Origin: Clostridia bacterium
GTDB lineage: Bacteria; Bacillota; Clostridia; Oscillospirales; CAG-272
DNA: 64,000 bases
Direction: 5' to 3'
Assembly (NCBI GenBank): GCA_017503325.1
Contig: JAFVTI010000029.1
Coordinates: forward strand, 1-64,000
The position numbers and the translations under genes were made by a program. This document shows positions 8,208-16,498 of this stretch, in pieces (the stretch's first letter is position 1; each line of letters begins with the position of its first letter). Under the pieces are notes generated by a model that saw only the letters and a list, made by a program, of their open reading frames with translations, did not search any database and was not told where the DNA came from.

Positions 8208-8217
8208 ATGATATCAT
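8208..8217. promoter_or_regulatory. Palindrome upstream of the XRE gene
   Basis: ATGATATCAT is a perfect 10-bp palindrome 28 bp upstream of the start. ATGATATCA occurs again at 41404-41412 upstream of the XRE paralogue. An operator role is inference. Confidence 0.35.
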
Positions 8218-8288
8218 ACAGAGAGAGAATAGTACACATATAAAAAGAAGATAAAAAATCAATGCAGCGTAGACCTCCACAGTAAAGT

Positions 8289-8314
8289 AAGGCTTCCCGG
8301 GAAAGGGAAGCCTT
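8289..8314 (-). terminator. Terminator of the DUF951-yfhO-ruvA-ruvB operon
   Basis: Bases 8289-8298 (AAGGCTTCCC) pair with 8305-8314 around a 6-nt loop, 14 bp past the ruvB stop. The minus-strand tail (ACTTTAC) is only moderately T-rich. Confidence 0.6.
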
Positions 8315-8327
8315 ATTGCTATATTCT

Positions 8328-9401
8328 TTACTTATCATCAAACAGCGAAACCTGATTAGCAACGCTGTTTTTGTTCGGTGCTTGCGGTGCACGAAGACCT
8401 AAATGCTCGTATGCAAGCTTTGTAACGCATCTGCCGCGGGGCGTGCGGGAAAGGAATCCAAGCTGCATCAGGTAGGGCTCGTAAACATCCTCGATGGTCA
8501 CAGCCTCCTCGCCAATAGTAGCAGCCAGCGTGTCAAGACCAACGGGTCCGCCATCGTAGAATTTGATGATTGCCTCCATCATTCTGCGGTCGGTGTTGTC
8601 AAGGCCAAGCTCGTCGATCTCCAGCTTGTTGAGTGCATAGCCTGCGATCTCGGAATCAATGGTATCCTTTCCGCTGACCATCGCAAAGTCACGCACGCGC
8701 TTGAGCAGACGATTAGCAATACGAGGCGTACCTCTGGAGCGCGATGCGATCTCATAAGAGCCGTCATCGGTAATGGCAATACCCAAAATGCCTGCGCTGC
8801 GGCGCACAATGGATGCAAGCTCTTCGGGGGTGTAAAGCTCCAATTTGAGCAGTACGCCAAAGCGGTCTCGCAAGGGGGTAGTCAACTGCCCTGCGCGCGT
8901 GGTTGCACCGATCAGCGTAAATTTGGGCAGATCAATGCGGATACTGCGTGCTGCAGGACCTTTGCCGATGATGATATCCAGCGCATAGTCCTCCATGGCA
9001 GGGTAGAGAATTTCCTCAACCGATCGGGAAAGGCGGTGGATTTCGTCGATAAACAGCACGTCGCCCTCGTTGAGATTGGTCAGAAGTGCTGCCAGATCGC
9101 CCTGCTTTTCGATGGCGGGGCCGGATGTGATGCGGATATTCACGCCAAGCTCGTTGGCAATGATGTTGGAAAGCGTGGTTTTACCAAGACCTGGAGGGCC
9201 GTAGAGCAGCACGTGGTCAAGCGACTCTCCACGCATCTTAGCCGCCTCAATATAGACCTTCAGATTCTCCTTGGCCTTGTCCTGGCCGACGTAATCGCTC
9301 AGCGTTTTGGGGCGCAGAGAAGCGTCAATATCGGAGTCCTCAGGTGCGTAGTTGGTGGAAACAATGCGGTTTTCAAAGTCAAATTCCTGTTCGTCAAACA
9401 T
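8328..9401 (-). CDS. ruvB: Holliday junction branch migration helicase RuvB
   Basis: RuvB is the hexameric AAA+ motor that, with RuvA, moves Holliday junctions during recombinational repair. The 357-residue length is normal. Visible features are the N-terminal [12 protein letters not shown], Walker [10 protein letters not shown], Walker B DEIH, sensor GATTRAG, an arginine-finger region (PLRDRFG) and the C-terminal winged helix ending in an RTPRGR motif. It follows ruvA with a 12-bp gap and ends an operon with DUF951 and yfhO. Its usual partner ruvC is about 4 kb away on the other strand. Confidence 0.97.
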   Translation of the reverse strand: MFDEQEFDFENRIVSTNYAPEDSDIDASLRPKTLSDYVGQDKAKENLKVYIEAAKMRGESLDHVLLYGPPGLGKTTLSNIIANELGVNIRITSGPAIEKQGDLAALLTNLNEGDVLFIDEIHRLSRSVEEILYPAMEDYALDIIIGKGPAARSIRIDLPKFTLIGATTRAGQLTTPLRDRFGVLLKLELYTPEELASIVRRSAGILGIAITDDGSYEIASRSRGTPRIANRLLKRVRDFAMVSGKDTIDSEIAGYALNKLEIDELGLDNTDRRMMEAIIKFYDGGPVGLDTLAATIGEEAVTIEDVYEPYLMQLGFLSRTPRGRCVTKLAYEHLGLRAPQAPNKNSVANQVSLFDDK

Positions 9402-9413
9402 AGCACGTCCTCC

Positions 9414-10025
9414 TTACATCAGCTTTTTGAGTGCTTGGCGGATAATTTCCTCCAGCGTCATCTGCTCGGTCGGCATGCTCTTGAGCACCTGTGTTGCCTC
9501 GGCTCTCTGATATCCAAGCACCATCAAAGCATCCAGCGCCTCGGTCAGCTTGCCGCGCGCAGGTGCGCCGCCCTTGGCAGGCGTGCCAATCTCGGGAGCA
9601 GCACTGAACTCGCCGCCGTGCTCCTTGATCAGCTTGTCCTTGAGCTCCAGCACGATTCTTGCAGCCGTTTTGGGGCCGACACCGCTTGCCTTGGAAATTG
9701 CCTTGGTATCCTCGGTGCAAACCGCCAGCGCGAATTTTTCGGGGGACAGGAGCGAAAGAATGGACATGGCAGCCTTGGGACCAACTCCGGAAACCGTGAT
9801 CAGCATCTGGAAGGAAGAGAGCTCGGTTTCATCGTAAAAGCCAAACAGCTCAATGCCGTCCTCACGGACAGCAAGATACGTATAAAGCTTTGCGGCATTT
9901 CCCGCAAGCGGGAGCTTGTCGTATGTGTTTTGGCTGACGGTCAGCTTGTAGCCAACGCCGCCTGCGTCGATCACGGCAAAGCCCATGTTTTTGAGTGCGA
10001 GCGTGCCGCTGATATAATAGTACAT
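9414..10025 (-). CDS. ruvA: Holliday junction branch migration protein RuvA
   Basis: RuvA is the tetrameric, junction-binding partner of RuvB. The 203-residue protein has the N-terminal OB domain (MYYYISGTL, acidic-pin region), two helix-hairpin-helix motifs (SGVGPKAAMSIL and SGVGPKTAARIVLELKDK), a flexible linker, and the C-terminal RuvB-binding three-helix domain (EALDALMVLGYQRAEA). ATG 10025 is chosen because AAGGAG precedes it; an upstream in-frame ATG lacks a ribosome site. A strong hairpin (10042-10066) sits between yfhO and ruvA, just ahead of the ribosome site. Confidence 0.96.
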   Translation of the reverse strand: MYYYISGTLALKNMGFAVIDAGGVGYKLTVSQNTYDKLPLAGNAAKLYTYLAVREDGIELFGFYDETELSSFQMLITVSGVGPKAAMSILSLLSPEKFALAVCTEDTKAISKASGVGPKTAARIVLELKDKLIKEHGGEFSAAPEIGTPAKGGAPARGKLTEALDALMVLGYQRAEATQVLKSMPTEQMTLEEIIRQALKKLM

Positions 10026-10041
10026 AAGGTCTCCTTCAAGT

Positions 10042-10079
10042 CCACGGGGCAAAAAAAGCCCCGTGGTTGTTTTTTATTG
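10042..10079 (+). terminator. Hairpin upstream of ruvA with its T-tract on the opposite strand
   Basis: CCACGGGGC (10042-10050) and GCCCCGTGG (10058-10066) form a 9-bp stem. On the plus strand it is followed by TTGTTTTTTATTG, a good terminator tail. On the minus strand, where yfhO and ruvA are read, the hairpin is followed by ACTTGAAGG. It therefore reads as a terminator for antisense RNA, or as a processing or stability hairpin in the operon mRNA. Confidence 0.5.
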
Positions 10080-12914
10080 TTGTGTCGTTTGGTCTGTATC
10101 TGGTTCTTGCTGTTCTTGCATTTCGCCCGGCTGTGGCGCAGGCTCGGGCTCGGGCAATTGCACGGGAGCTGCGGGCTTGGGGATTGCAAAGAACTCACCG
10201 TAGCCGTTGATGCGGCAAAGTTTCTTTTCAAAAATGATCAAAAGGAAGAAAATGATGACCGAAATGATCGAAATACCCGTGCCGAGCACCAGCTCCTTGG
10301 GGCAGTAGATCATTTTTACCTCGTGCTCGCCCGCGTCCTCAATATAGTAGCCGACAAGCGCGTTGGCAAGCTCAAAGGTTTCCACTTTCTTACCGTCCAC
10401 CAGAATCTGCCAGCCCTTATCAAAGGGAATGGTGGTGGTCACCAGCTGGTGATCCTTTGCGGTCGTGATGGTGCCGGGCAGATAATCCTCGCGGTAATTC
10501 TCGGGATCGATCTGCACGTTTCCTTGCTGCAATCTGGTGATCGCCTCGGTAAATACCTCCATATCCAACGAATAGATAAACGGCTTTTCAAGATCTTGCA
10601 AAAGGTAGAAGTTGTCGTAATCGTTCTTGATGGTCAGCTTGAGCTCAAGCTCTTTTTTGTCCATCTCACCGATCGAAACGATTCTCCAGGTGTTGTTGTC
10701 ACCCCACTTACCGACCGATTTGCCGTTTGCGGTCATGTTGACCGATCTGGAATATACGGTGGGGAAGTAGACGAACAGCTCGGTGTGCTTGGGTACCTCG
10801 TATTCAAAGATGATCGAGCCGCCATCACCCTTGTAAAGGTCGTGGCTGGCAGCAGAGCCCTTGGTCACATCCTTGGTGGTCATGGAAAGCTGTGTGGAGG
10901 GAACAAAGATCTGCAGCGTCTCCTCCTCGCCAAGCATCATGGAGATCATGGCGTTCATGCGCTCAAAGGGGTTTTCGTAGTCGTCCAGTTGGAAATTGAC
11001 AAAATCCTCGTCTACCGCGTAAGCAATGCTCATGACGTACGGGTTCTTGTAAACCACGTAGGTCTCGTTATCATAATCATCCGAGTCAAAGGCGGGCTCG
11101 CCGTAATACTTGTCGTAATCCTTGTCAGTCATGATATATTTGATGCCGAGCAAAGAGTCACTGACCGGTGTTTCGCCCTGATACTGAGACCAGTGTGATT
11201 TTGAGGAATAACCCATCATACGCAAGAAGTAAATGGTATCTGCGTTGAGTGTTGAGGTCGAGTTGGAAAGACCGCGGATCTGCAGCGCAAGGTTATCGTT
11301 GAGCTTGCGGTGATAGGTCTTTTCCATACGGTAGAAGGAGGTATCGTTTTCCTGCACGGTGTTGATAATGGGTCGCACCGTGTCAAGATAGTCGTTGTAG
11401 TAGGAATACTTGGTAAAGGTAACGTCCTTATCAAGGTCATTGAGATCGCAAAGACCGCTTATAAACATTTCCACGCAAACAAAGAACACAAGCACGCAAG
11501 AGATCAGCTCCTTGTTTCTGACACGGGGTATCAGGCAAACCAGAATGGTATACACGATCAGGCATCCGATGGTCAGCCAAACTGTCTGAAAATCGTGCAC
11601 GTCCACGTATTCGTTGAGATCCTCCTTGATCATGGGAGAAAACTCCTGCAGAATGACCACGAATAAGCCGATCATGGCTGCAACGCCTACTACTGGCTTG
11701 CGGCTGACCGTGCGCAGGTTGGTAAACGCTCTGTAGGCCATGACAATCAGGAAGAAGCAGAGCATGAAGCTGTAGCGGTTGTTGAGCCAGTTGGGCTTCT
11801 GGAAGCCGTGCCATACAAGGTCGATTGAGCTTGTCGCAAAGCTGAACACAAAAATGGTGATCAGAACAGCGTAAGCAACCTTTTCGCCCGTGTGGAACTT
11901 CTTATTAAAGAAGAACATGGGAACCAGCAGCAGCGTCAGCACGCCGCAATACACGAAGGGAAGTCCGGCAGGTCGTACGGTATCGTAGGACGAGGGCAGG
12001 AACTTGTAAAGCAGCTCAAGGAAGTTGAGACGAGAGGTAAATGCCCAGTTGGGTTCCGAGAAATCGGTCTTACCAAAGGTCAGGGAATAGTAGGCTGTGA
12101 ATACGATAAACGCTGCAATGCCGATTGAGAGCAGCGAATAGAAGGCGATGCGCATAAAGGAGCGTCCACCGTGATAAATTTCGCCGTAGGGATTGTTGGT
12201 CCGCTTGAAGCCCCACAGGTAAGCAAAGAAGTAGATCGCAACCGCGATACAGACCATATAGCCGATATAGTAGTTGCTGACCAACGTAAGCGTCAGGAAT
12301 ACAACGAAAACCTTGTATTTGCCGTATTTGATCAGCTGCTCTACGCCGTACATCACAAGCGGGAACCAGATGACCGCGTCGATCCACATGGTGTTGTTTT
12401 GCTGCGTGATACAGTAGGACATCAGCGCGTACATGACCGAGAATGCAATGATGCCGATGCGGTTGATGCGCGCCTCGGATTTGTGCAGATAGAACGCCAT
12501 GGTGCCTGCGCAGAAGCCTGCCTTGACCATGAACATGAACAAGAGCGCCTCGCACATCCTGTCCTCGGGGAACAGACAGACAAGGTAAGAGAAGGGACTT
12601 GCGATATAGTATTCGTAAATACCCATAAACTCACCGCCAAGTGCGCGTGAGAACGAATAAATGATGCTCGTATCACCGTTTATGACGAAATTACGCAGAG
12701 CTTCAAAGAAGTAAACGTACTGACCGTTGAGGTCAAGCACCAATACACAACCGTTCCCGAAGGGATAAAGGCCTCTGGAAAGATACATCAGATATACCAG
12801 CACGGCCGGGATGAGCGCGGCGACCAGTATATACCAATATTCGGAAATAACGGATCTGCAACGGGTCGTGCATCTGAGCAGTCCGTCCTTTGCAACAGTA
12901 CGATTGAGTTTCAT
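10074..12914 (-). CDS. yfhO: YfhO-family membrane protein (GT-C type glycosyltransferase-like)
   Basis: This 946-residue protein has about a dozen transmembrane segments in its first half, an Asp in the first extracytoplasmic loop (VLVLDLNGQYVYFF), a soluble extracytoplasmic region, a last membrane span near residue 890 and a Pro/Glu/Gln-rich cytoplasmic tail. It matches the bacterial membrane protein YfhO family. In Bacillus and Listeria, members transfer lipid-linked sugars to lipoteichoic acid; a cell-envelope glycosylation role here is inference. The start overlaps the DUF951 stop by 4 bp (ATGA), indicating translational coupling. No CsbB-like glycosyltransferase is adjacent. Confidence 0.85.
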   Translation of the reverse strand: MKLNRTVAKDGLLRCTTRCRSVISEYWYILVAALIPAVLVYLMYLSRGLYPFGNGCVLVLDLNGQYVYFFEALRNFVINGDTSIIYSFSRALGGEFMGIYEYYIASPFSYLVCLFPEDRMCEALLFMFMVKAGFCAGTMAFYLHKSEARINRIGIIAFSVMYALMSYCITQQNNTMWIDAVIWFPLVMYGVEQLIKYGKYKVFVVFLTLTLVSNYYIGYMVCIAVAIYFFAYLWGFKRTNNPYGEIYHGGRSFMRIAFYSLLSIGIAAFIVFTAYYSLTFGKTDFSEPNWAFTSRLNFLELLYKFLPSSYDTVRPAGLPFVYCGVLTLLLVPMFFFNKKFHTGEKVAYAVLITIFVFSFATSSIDLVWHGFQKPNWLNNRYSFMLCFFLIVMAYRAFTNLRTVSRKPVVGVAAMIGLFVVILQEFSPMIKEDLNEYVDVHDFQTVWLTIGCLIVYTILVCLIPRVRNKELISCVLVFFVCVEMFISGLCDLNDLDKDVTFTKYSYYNDYLDTVRPIINTVQENDTSFYRMEKTYHRKLNDNLALQIRGLSNSTSTLNADTIYFLRMMGYSSKSHWSQYQGETPVSDSLLGIKYIMTDKDYDKYYGEPAFDSDDYDNETYVVYKNPYVMSIAYAVDEDFVNFQLDDYENPFERMNAMISMMLGEEETLQIFVPSTQLSMTTKDVTKGSAASHDLYKGDGGSIIFEYEVPKHTELFVYFPTVYSRSVNMTANGKSVGKWGDNNTWRIVSIGEMDKKELELKLTIKNDYDNFYLLQDLEKPFIYSLDMEVFTEAITRLQQGNVQIDPENYREDYLPGTITTAKDHQLVTTTIPFDKGWQILVDGKKVETFELANALVGYYIEDAGEHEVKMIYCPKELVLGTGISIISVIIFFLLIIFEKKLCRINGYGEFFAIPKPAAPVQLPEPEPAPQPGEMQEQQEPDTDQTTQQ

Positions 12915-13135
12915 TCGGGTATGTCCTTTCCTGTGTTCTGTTCCTGTTCGGATACTGTGATAGTTTTGATCGCCTTTTCAAGTTTCATGCGGTCCACGGT
13001 CATATCGCGCCCGCACCCCTTGCAGATCAAGCGCACCCGACTGCCAACGCGCATGACCAAAAAGTCAGCGCATCCGCAAGGGTGTGGCTTTTTGAGATGC
13101 AACAGATCTCCGGGCTGTATTTTGATAATGTTCAT
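12911..13135 (-). CDS. DUF951 (YyzM-like) small zinc-ribbon-like protein
   Basis: The 74-residue protein starts MNIIKIQPGDLLHLKKPHPCG and continues through a second Cys pair, LICKGCGRD. This is the pattern of the DUF951 family: a conserved HPCG and a CxxC that could bind zinc. Function is unknown. ATG 13135 is chosen because GGAGA precedes it; the longer frame lacks a good ribosome site. It is the first gene of an operon with yfhO (4-bp overlap), ruvA and ruvB, driven by the promoter at 13197-13225. Confidence 0.85.
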   Translation of the reverse strand: MNIIKIQPGDLLHLKKPHPCGCADFLVMRVGSRVRLICKGCGRDMTVDRMKLEKAIKTITVSEQEQNTGKDIPE

Positions 13136-13150
13136 AGAAATCTCCATTTT

Positions 13151-13168
13151 GCCTGCTTTGAAGCAGGC
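13151..13168 (-). other. Leader hairpin of the DUF951 operon
   Basis: GCCTGCTT (13151-13158) pairs with AAGCAGGC (13161-13168) in the 5' leader of the minus-strand operon, a few bases before the ribosome binding site. It lacks a T-tract, so an effect on translation or mRNA stability is more likely than termination. Confidence 0.4.
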
Positions 13169-13196
13169 TCTGCCTAAGAGCATGATAATCTATCCT

Positions 13197-13225
13197 ATTA
13201 TACCATAAATCGTCTCGTTTGTAAA
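13197..13225 (-). promoter_or_regulatory. Sigma-A promoter of the DUF951-yfhO-ruvAB operon
   Basis: Read on the minus strand: TTTACA (13220-13225), a 17-bp spacer, and TATAAT (13197-13202) in the extended context TGGTATAAT. The -35 lies inside a CGTTTGTAAACG palindrome (13216-13227). Confidence 0.8.
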
Positions 13226-13273
13226 CGATTATTCGGATAATATTATAAAAAAATAAAATTTCATAAATAGTAT

Positions 13274-13302
13274 TTGACAGGCGAAAGGGAAAGTGTTATA
13301 AT
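13274..13302 (+). promoter_or_regulatory. Sigma-A promoter of ruvC
   Basis: Perfect TTGACA (13274-13279), a 17-bp spacer and perfect TATAAT (13297-13302), 44 bp before the ruvC start. Confidence 0.88.
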
Positions 13303-13345
13303 TTAATATGAATTACTATGGGCAAGTATTGCATGGGGAGGAAAT

Positions 13346-13843
13346 ATGGTCATACTTGGTATTGACCCGGGTCTTGCGATCGTGGGTTGGGGCGTCATAT
13401 CATACGACGGAGTCAGATTCAAAACGCTTGGCTACGGATCTATCCAGACACCGGCCGGCATGCCTACGCAGGATCGCCTTGAAATGATCTGGAAGGGCAT
13501 GTACGAGTTGTTTGACCGCTACAAGCCGGATCAGATGGCAGTCGAGGAGCTGTTTTTCAATACCAACGTGACTACGGGTATTGCTGTAGCCGAGGCCAGA
13601 GGCGTGGTGCTGCTTTCGGGTATCCAGCACGGCATTCGCGTTGCGGAATATACTCCCTTGCAGGTCAAGCAGGCTGTGGTCGGGTACGGCAGAGCAGAAA
13701 AAAAGCAGGTCATTACCATGGTTACCTCATTGCTCGGGCTTCCCAAGCCTCCCAAGCCCGACGATACAGCCGATGCTTTGGCGATCGCGATCTGCCATGC
13801 GCACAGCGGTTGCTCCCGCCTTGCAGGCTACTATAACAAATAA
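13346..13843 (+). CDS. ruvC: Holliday junction resolvase RuvC
   Basis: RuvC is the dimeric endonuclease that cuts Holliday junctions. The 165-residue length is typical. The RNase H-like catalytic acids are visible: Asp7 (LGIDPG), Glu67 (AVEELFF), Asp140 and Asp143 (DDTADALA). A GGAGG ribosome site precedes ATG 13346. It is divergent from the operon holding ruvA and ruvB, so the usual ruvC-ruvA-ruvB operon is split here by an inversion or insertion. It appears to lead a long plus-strand run into the methyltransferase and ecf genes. Confidence 0.96.
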   Translation: MVILGIDPGLAIVGWGVISYDGVRFKTLGYGSIQTPAGMPTQDRLEMIWKGMYELFDRYKPDQMAVEELFFNTNVTTGIAVAEARGVVLLSGIQHGIRVAEYTPLQVKQAVVGYGRAEKKQVITMVTSLLGLPKPPKPDDTADALAIAICHAHSGCSRLAGYYNK

Positions 13844-13885
13844 TCCATCACGATTTGAGCCGCCGTAGGCGGCATGGAGGTTAAT

Positions 13886-14746
13886 ATGTGGTGTTCTGAA
13901 AATTGGAAGGATTACGAATTGCTCGACACCTCGGACGGTGAACGTCTGGAGCGCTGGGGCAAATATATACTGGTAAGACCCGACCCGCAGATTATCTGGA
14001 AGGGTGTGGCCGATCATCCCGCATGGAAGCGTGCGGACGGCGTTTACCGACGCTCCTCCTCGGGTGGCGGCAGCTGGGTCAAGAACAAGCTGCCCGAATC
14101 CTGGAATATTTCTTACGGCGAGCTGAATTTCGTGCTGCGTCCCATGGGCTTCAAGCACACGGGGCTTTTTCCCGAGCAGGCTGCCAACTGGGATTGGTTC
14201 TCAGAGCTGATCCGTAAAGAGAAGCGCCCCGTCAAGGTGCTCAATCTGTTTGCATACACAGGCGGCGCTACCGTCGCAGCAGCTGCCGCGGGTGCGTCTG
14301 TCGTGCACGTTGATGCTGCAAAGGGCATCGTGGCACAGGCAAAGGAAAACGCCGCGCTTTCCGGATTGCAGGATGCGCCGATCCGCTATATTGTGGACGA
14401 TTGCAAAAAGTTTGTAGAACGCGAGATCAGACGCGGCAACAAATACGACGGCATTATCATGGACCCGCCATCCTACGGCAGAGGTCCCAACGGTGAGGTC
14501 TGGAAGCTGGAGGACTGCGTGGACGAATTCGTTGGTCTTGCTTCTGCGCTGCTCTCGGACGATCCGCTGTTTTTCCTGATCAATTCCTACACGACCGGTC
14601 TTTCCCCCATGACCATGAGCTATTTGCTTGAGCTCAATGTCAAGCGCAAGTTTGGCGGATACGTGGAATCTGGCGAGCTTGGCCTCAAGGTCACGCGTAC
14701 GGGCAGTTATCTGCCCTGCGGTGCAAGCTCTCGCTGGCAGAGGTAA
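13886..14746 (+). CDS. Class I SAM-dependent methyltransferase (RlmI/RlmK-like)
   Basis: The 286-residue protein has a SAM-binding motif I (VLNLFAYTGGATVAAAAAG), an acidic motif II (HVDAAKG) and the catalytic MDPPSYG motif (DPPxY), as in large-subunit rRNA m5C/m7G methyltransferases of the RlmI/RlmK type. The PUA domain of RlmI is absent, so the exact substrate is open; rRNA is the best guess. ATG 13886 is preferred over the in-frame ATG at 13874 because the latter is itself part of the ribosome site ATGGAGG. A GCCGCC-GTA-GGCGGC mini-hairpin (13859-13873) sits just upstream. It is followed 2 bp later by ecfA1. Confidence 0.85.
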   Translation: MWCSENWKDYELLDTSDGERLERWGKYILVRPDPQIIWKGVADHPAWKRADGVYRRSSSGGGSWVKNKLPESWNISYGELNFVLRPMGFKHTGLFPEQAANWDWFSELIRKEKRPVKVLNLFAYTGGATVAAAAAGASVVHVDAAKGIVAQAKENAALSGLQDAPIRYIVDDCKKFVEREIRRGNKYDGIIMDPPSYGRGPNGEVWKLEDCVDEFVGLASALLSDDPLFFLINSYTTGLSPMTMSYLLELNVKRKFGGYVESGELGLKVTRTGSYLPCGASSRWQR

Positions 14747-14748
14747 GT

Positions 14749-15627
14749 ATGGCAGAATTTATTGAAATCAAGAATTTGCATTTCTCCTATGGCAAGGAAG
14801 AGAGCAAGCAGCAGGATGACGTTCTTTGCGGTGTTGATCTGACTGTCAGAAAGGGAGAATACGTAGCCATTCTCGGCCGTAACGGCTCGGGTAAATCCAC
14901 GCTTGCAAAGTTGCTCAATTTAGTCATTGACGATCTGGAGAACGCAAGCGGCGAGATCTTGGTGGACGGTGTCAATATCCTTTCGGACGATATGACTGAG
15001 GATATGGCGTTTGAATTGCGCAAAAAGGTGGGCATGGTGTTCCAGAATCCCGATAACCAGCTGGTTGCTACCGTTGTAGAGGAGGACGTTGCGTTCGGGC
15101 CGGAAAATCTGGGACTTGACCCGAAAGAGATCAGACGCCGCGTAGACGAGGCACTTGACACAGTCGGCATGAGCGAGTTTGCCAAAAGAGAGCCGCACAG
15201 ACTTTCGGGCGGTCAGAAGCAGCGCGTTGCCATTGCAGGCGTCATCGCTATGATGCCGGATTGCATCATTTTTGATGAATCTACGGCCATGCTCGACCCG
15301 GTCGGCCGCAAGGATATCGTTGCTACCATGGAAAAGCTCAACCGCGAGCATGGGATCACGGTCCTGACCATCACGCACTATATGGAAGAGGCTGTCCGCG
15401 CAGATCGCGTTGTGGTGCTCAATCACGGCAAGATCGCGATCGAGGGAACTCCAGAGCAGGTTTTTTCGGACGCGGGAGCACTTCGCGCAGCAGGTCTTGA
15501 GCTGCCGCAATGCGCGCAGCTGATCGAGGAGCTTATCAAGTCCGGTATGTCGATCAAGGAATGCGGCATTACCCCCGAGGACTGCGCACGCATCATTCTC
15601 TTGGCAGGAGGTGCGACATGTCAATAA
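14749..15627 (+). CDS. ecfA1: Energy-coupling factor transporter ATPase EcfA1
   Basis: This is one of two ABC ATPases that power group II ECF vitamin and micronutrient importers. In 292 residues it shows Walker A (GRNGSGKST), Q-loop (MVFQNPDNQ), signature (LSGGQKQR), Walker B (CIIFDES) and the switch His (TITHYMEEA). The Walker B ends in DES rather than DEP, a variation known among EcfA/CbiO proteins. It overlaps ecfA2 by 10 bp, and ecfT follows, forming the shared energizing module. No substrate-binding S component lies in the window, so the cargo is unknown. Confidence 0.95.
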   Translation: MAEFIEIKNLHFSYGKEESKQQDDVLCGVDLTVRKGEYVAILGRNGSGKSTLAKLLNLVIDDLENASGEILVDGVNILSDDMTEDMAFELRKKVGMVFQNPDNQLVATVVEEDVAFGPENLGLDPKEIRRRVDEALDTVGMSEFAKREPHRLSGGQKQRVAIAGVIAMMPDCIIFDESTAMLDPVGRKDIVATMEKLNREHGITVLTITHYMEEAVRADRVVVLNHGKIAIEGTPEQVFSDAGALRAAGLELPQCAQLIEELIKSGMSIKECGITPEDCARIILLAGGATCQ

Positions 15628-16475
15628 AGCTTGAATTGCAAAACGTCACGTATTATTACGGTAAGGGCACGGCCTTTGAGGTCAAGGCGCTGGATAACGT
15701 CAGCTTTGCCGTCAAGGAAAGGTCTATCACGGGACTGATCGGACACACAGGCTCGGGAAAATCCACGCTGGCGCAGCTGTTTAACGGCCTTGAAAAGCCT
15801 ACAGAGGGCAAGGTTCTGCTGGACGGGGCTGACATCTGGGATAAGAAATATAAGGGAGGCCGTCTTTGCTTCCGCGTAGGCCTTGTCATGCAGTATCCCG
15901 AGTACCAGCTCTTTGAGGAGACTGTGTTCAACGATATCGCGTTTGGCCCGAGAAACAAGGGAATGTCCGAGGACGAGGTCAAGCAGCTTGTCATGGATGC
16001 CGTCAGCTTTGTCGGCATGACTCCGGAGATCTTGGAGCAGTCGCCCTTTGATCTTTCGGGCGGTCAGAAGCGACGCGTGGCCATCGCAGGCATTATGGCC
16101 ATGCAGCCTGAGGTGCTTGTACTGGACGAGCCCGCCGCAGGACTTGATCCCGCAGGCAGAGCAGATATTTTTGCAGGTATCAAAAGATACAGAGATACTA
16201 CGGGAGCATCCGTGATCATTATCAGCCACAGCATGGAGGATATGGCGGAATACTGCGACGACGTTATCGTTATGCACAAGGGAAAGGTCATGCTCACAGG
16301 CCCTAAGGACAGCGTGTTTGCAGACAGCGACAAGCTGGTAGCGGCCGGGCTTGATATCCCGCAGATCACCCGCGTCATGCGCCTGCTTAAAGAGAACGGG
16401 CTTGACGTGGATGCATCGGTATGCACCAAGGATCAGGCGGTTGCTGAGCTGATCAGAGCATTCAAACTCAAATAA
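15618..16475 (+). CDS. ecfA2: Energy-coupling factor transporter ATPase EcfA2
   Basis: This is the second ECF ABC ATPase, 285 residues, expected to pair with EcfA1 as a heterodimer on EcfT. Motifs are Walker A (GHTGSGKST), Q-loop (LVMQYPEYQ), signature (LSGGQKRR), Walker B (VLVLDEPAAGLDP) and switch His (IISHSMED). ATG 15618 lies inside the end of ecfA1 and is preceded by AGGAGG (15606-15611). The overlap suggests coupled translation to keep the subunits in balance. Confidence 0.95.
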   Translation: MSIKLELQNVTYYYGKGTAFEVKALDNVSFAVKERSITGLIGHTGSGKSTLAQLFNGLEKPTEGKVLLDGADIWDKKYKGGRLCFRVGLVMQYPEYQLFEETVFNDIAFGPRNKGMSEDEVKQLVMDAVSFVGMTPEILEQSPFDLSGGQKRRVAIAGIMAMQPEVLVLDEPAAGLDPAGRADIFAGIKRYRDTTGASVIIISHSMEDMAEYCDDVIVMHKGKVMLTGPKDSVFADSDKLVAAGLDIPQITRVMRLLKENGLDVDASVCTKDQAVAELIRAFKLK

Positions 16476-16498
16476 AATCAAAAAGGGAATTATTATCC

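Noticed and set aside
8403..11198. A 931-codon open frame on the plus strand opposite ruvB, ruvA and yfhO.
   Set aside because: It is a mirror frame caused by codon bias of the minus-strand genes. It has no ribosome site or family motif, and its Cys/His/Leu-rich composition is typical of antisense shadows.
13216..13227. LexA box between the divergent ruv units (CGTTTGTAAACG).
   Set aside because: The half-sites point the wrong way for the Gram-positive LexA site (CGAAC ... GTTCG), although SOS control of ruv would make sense.
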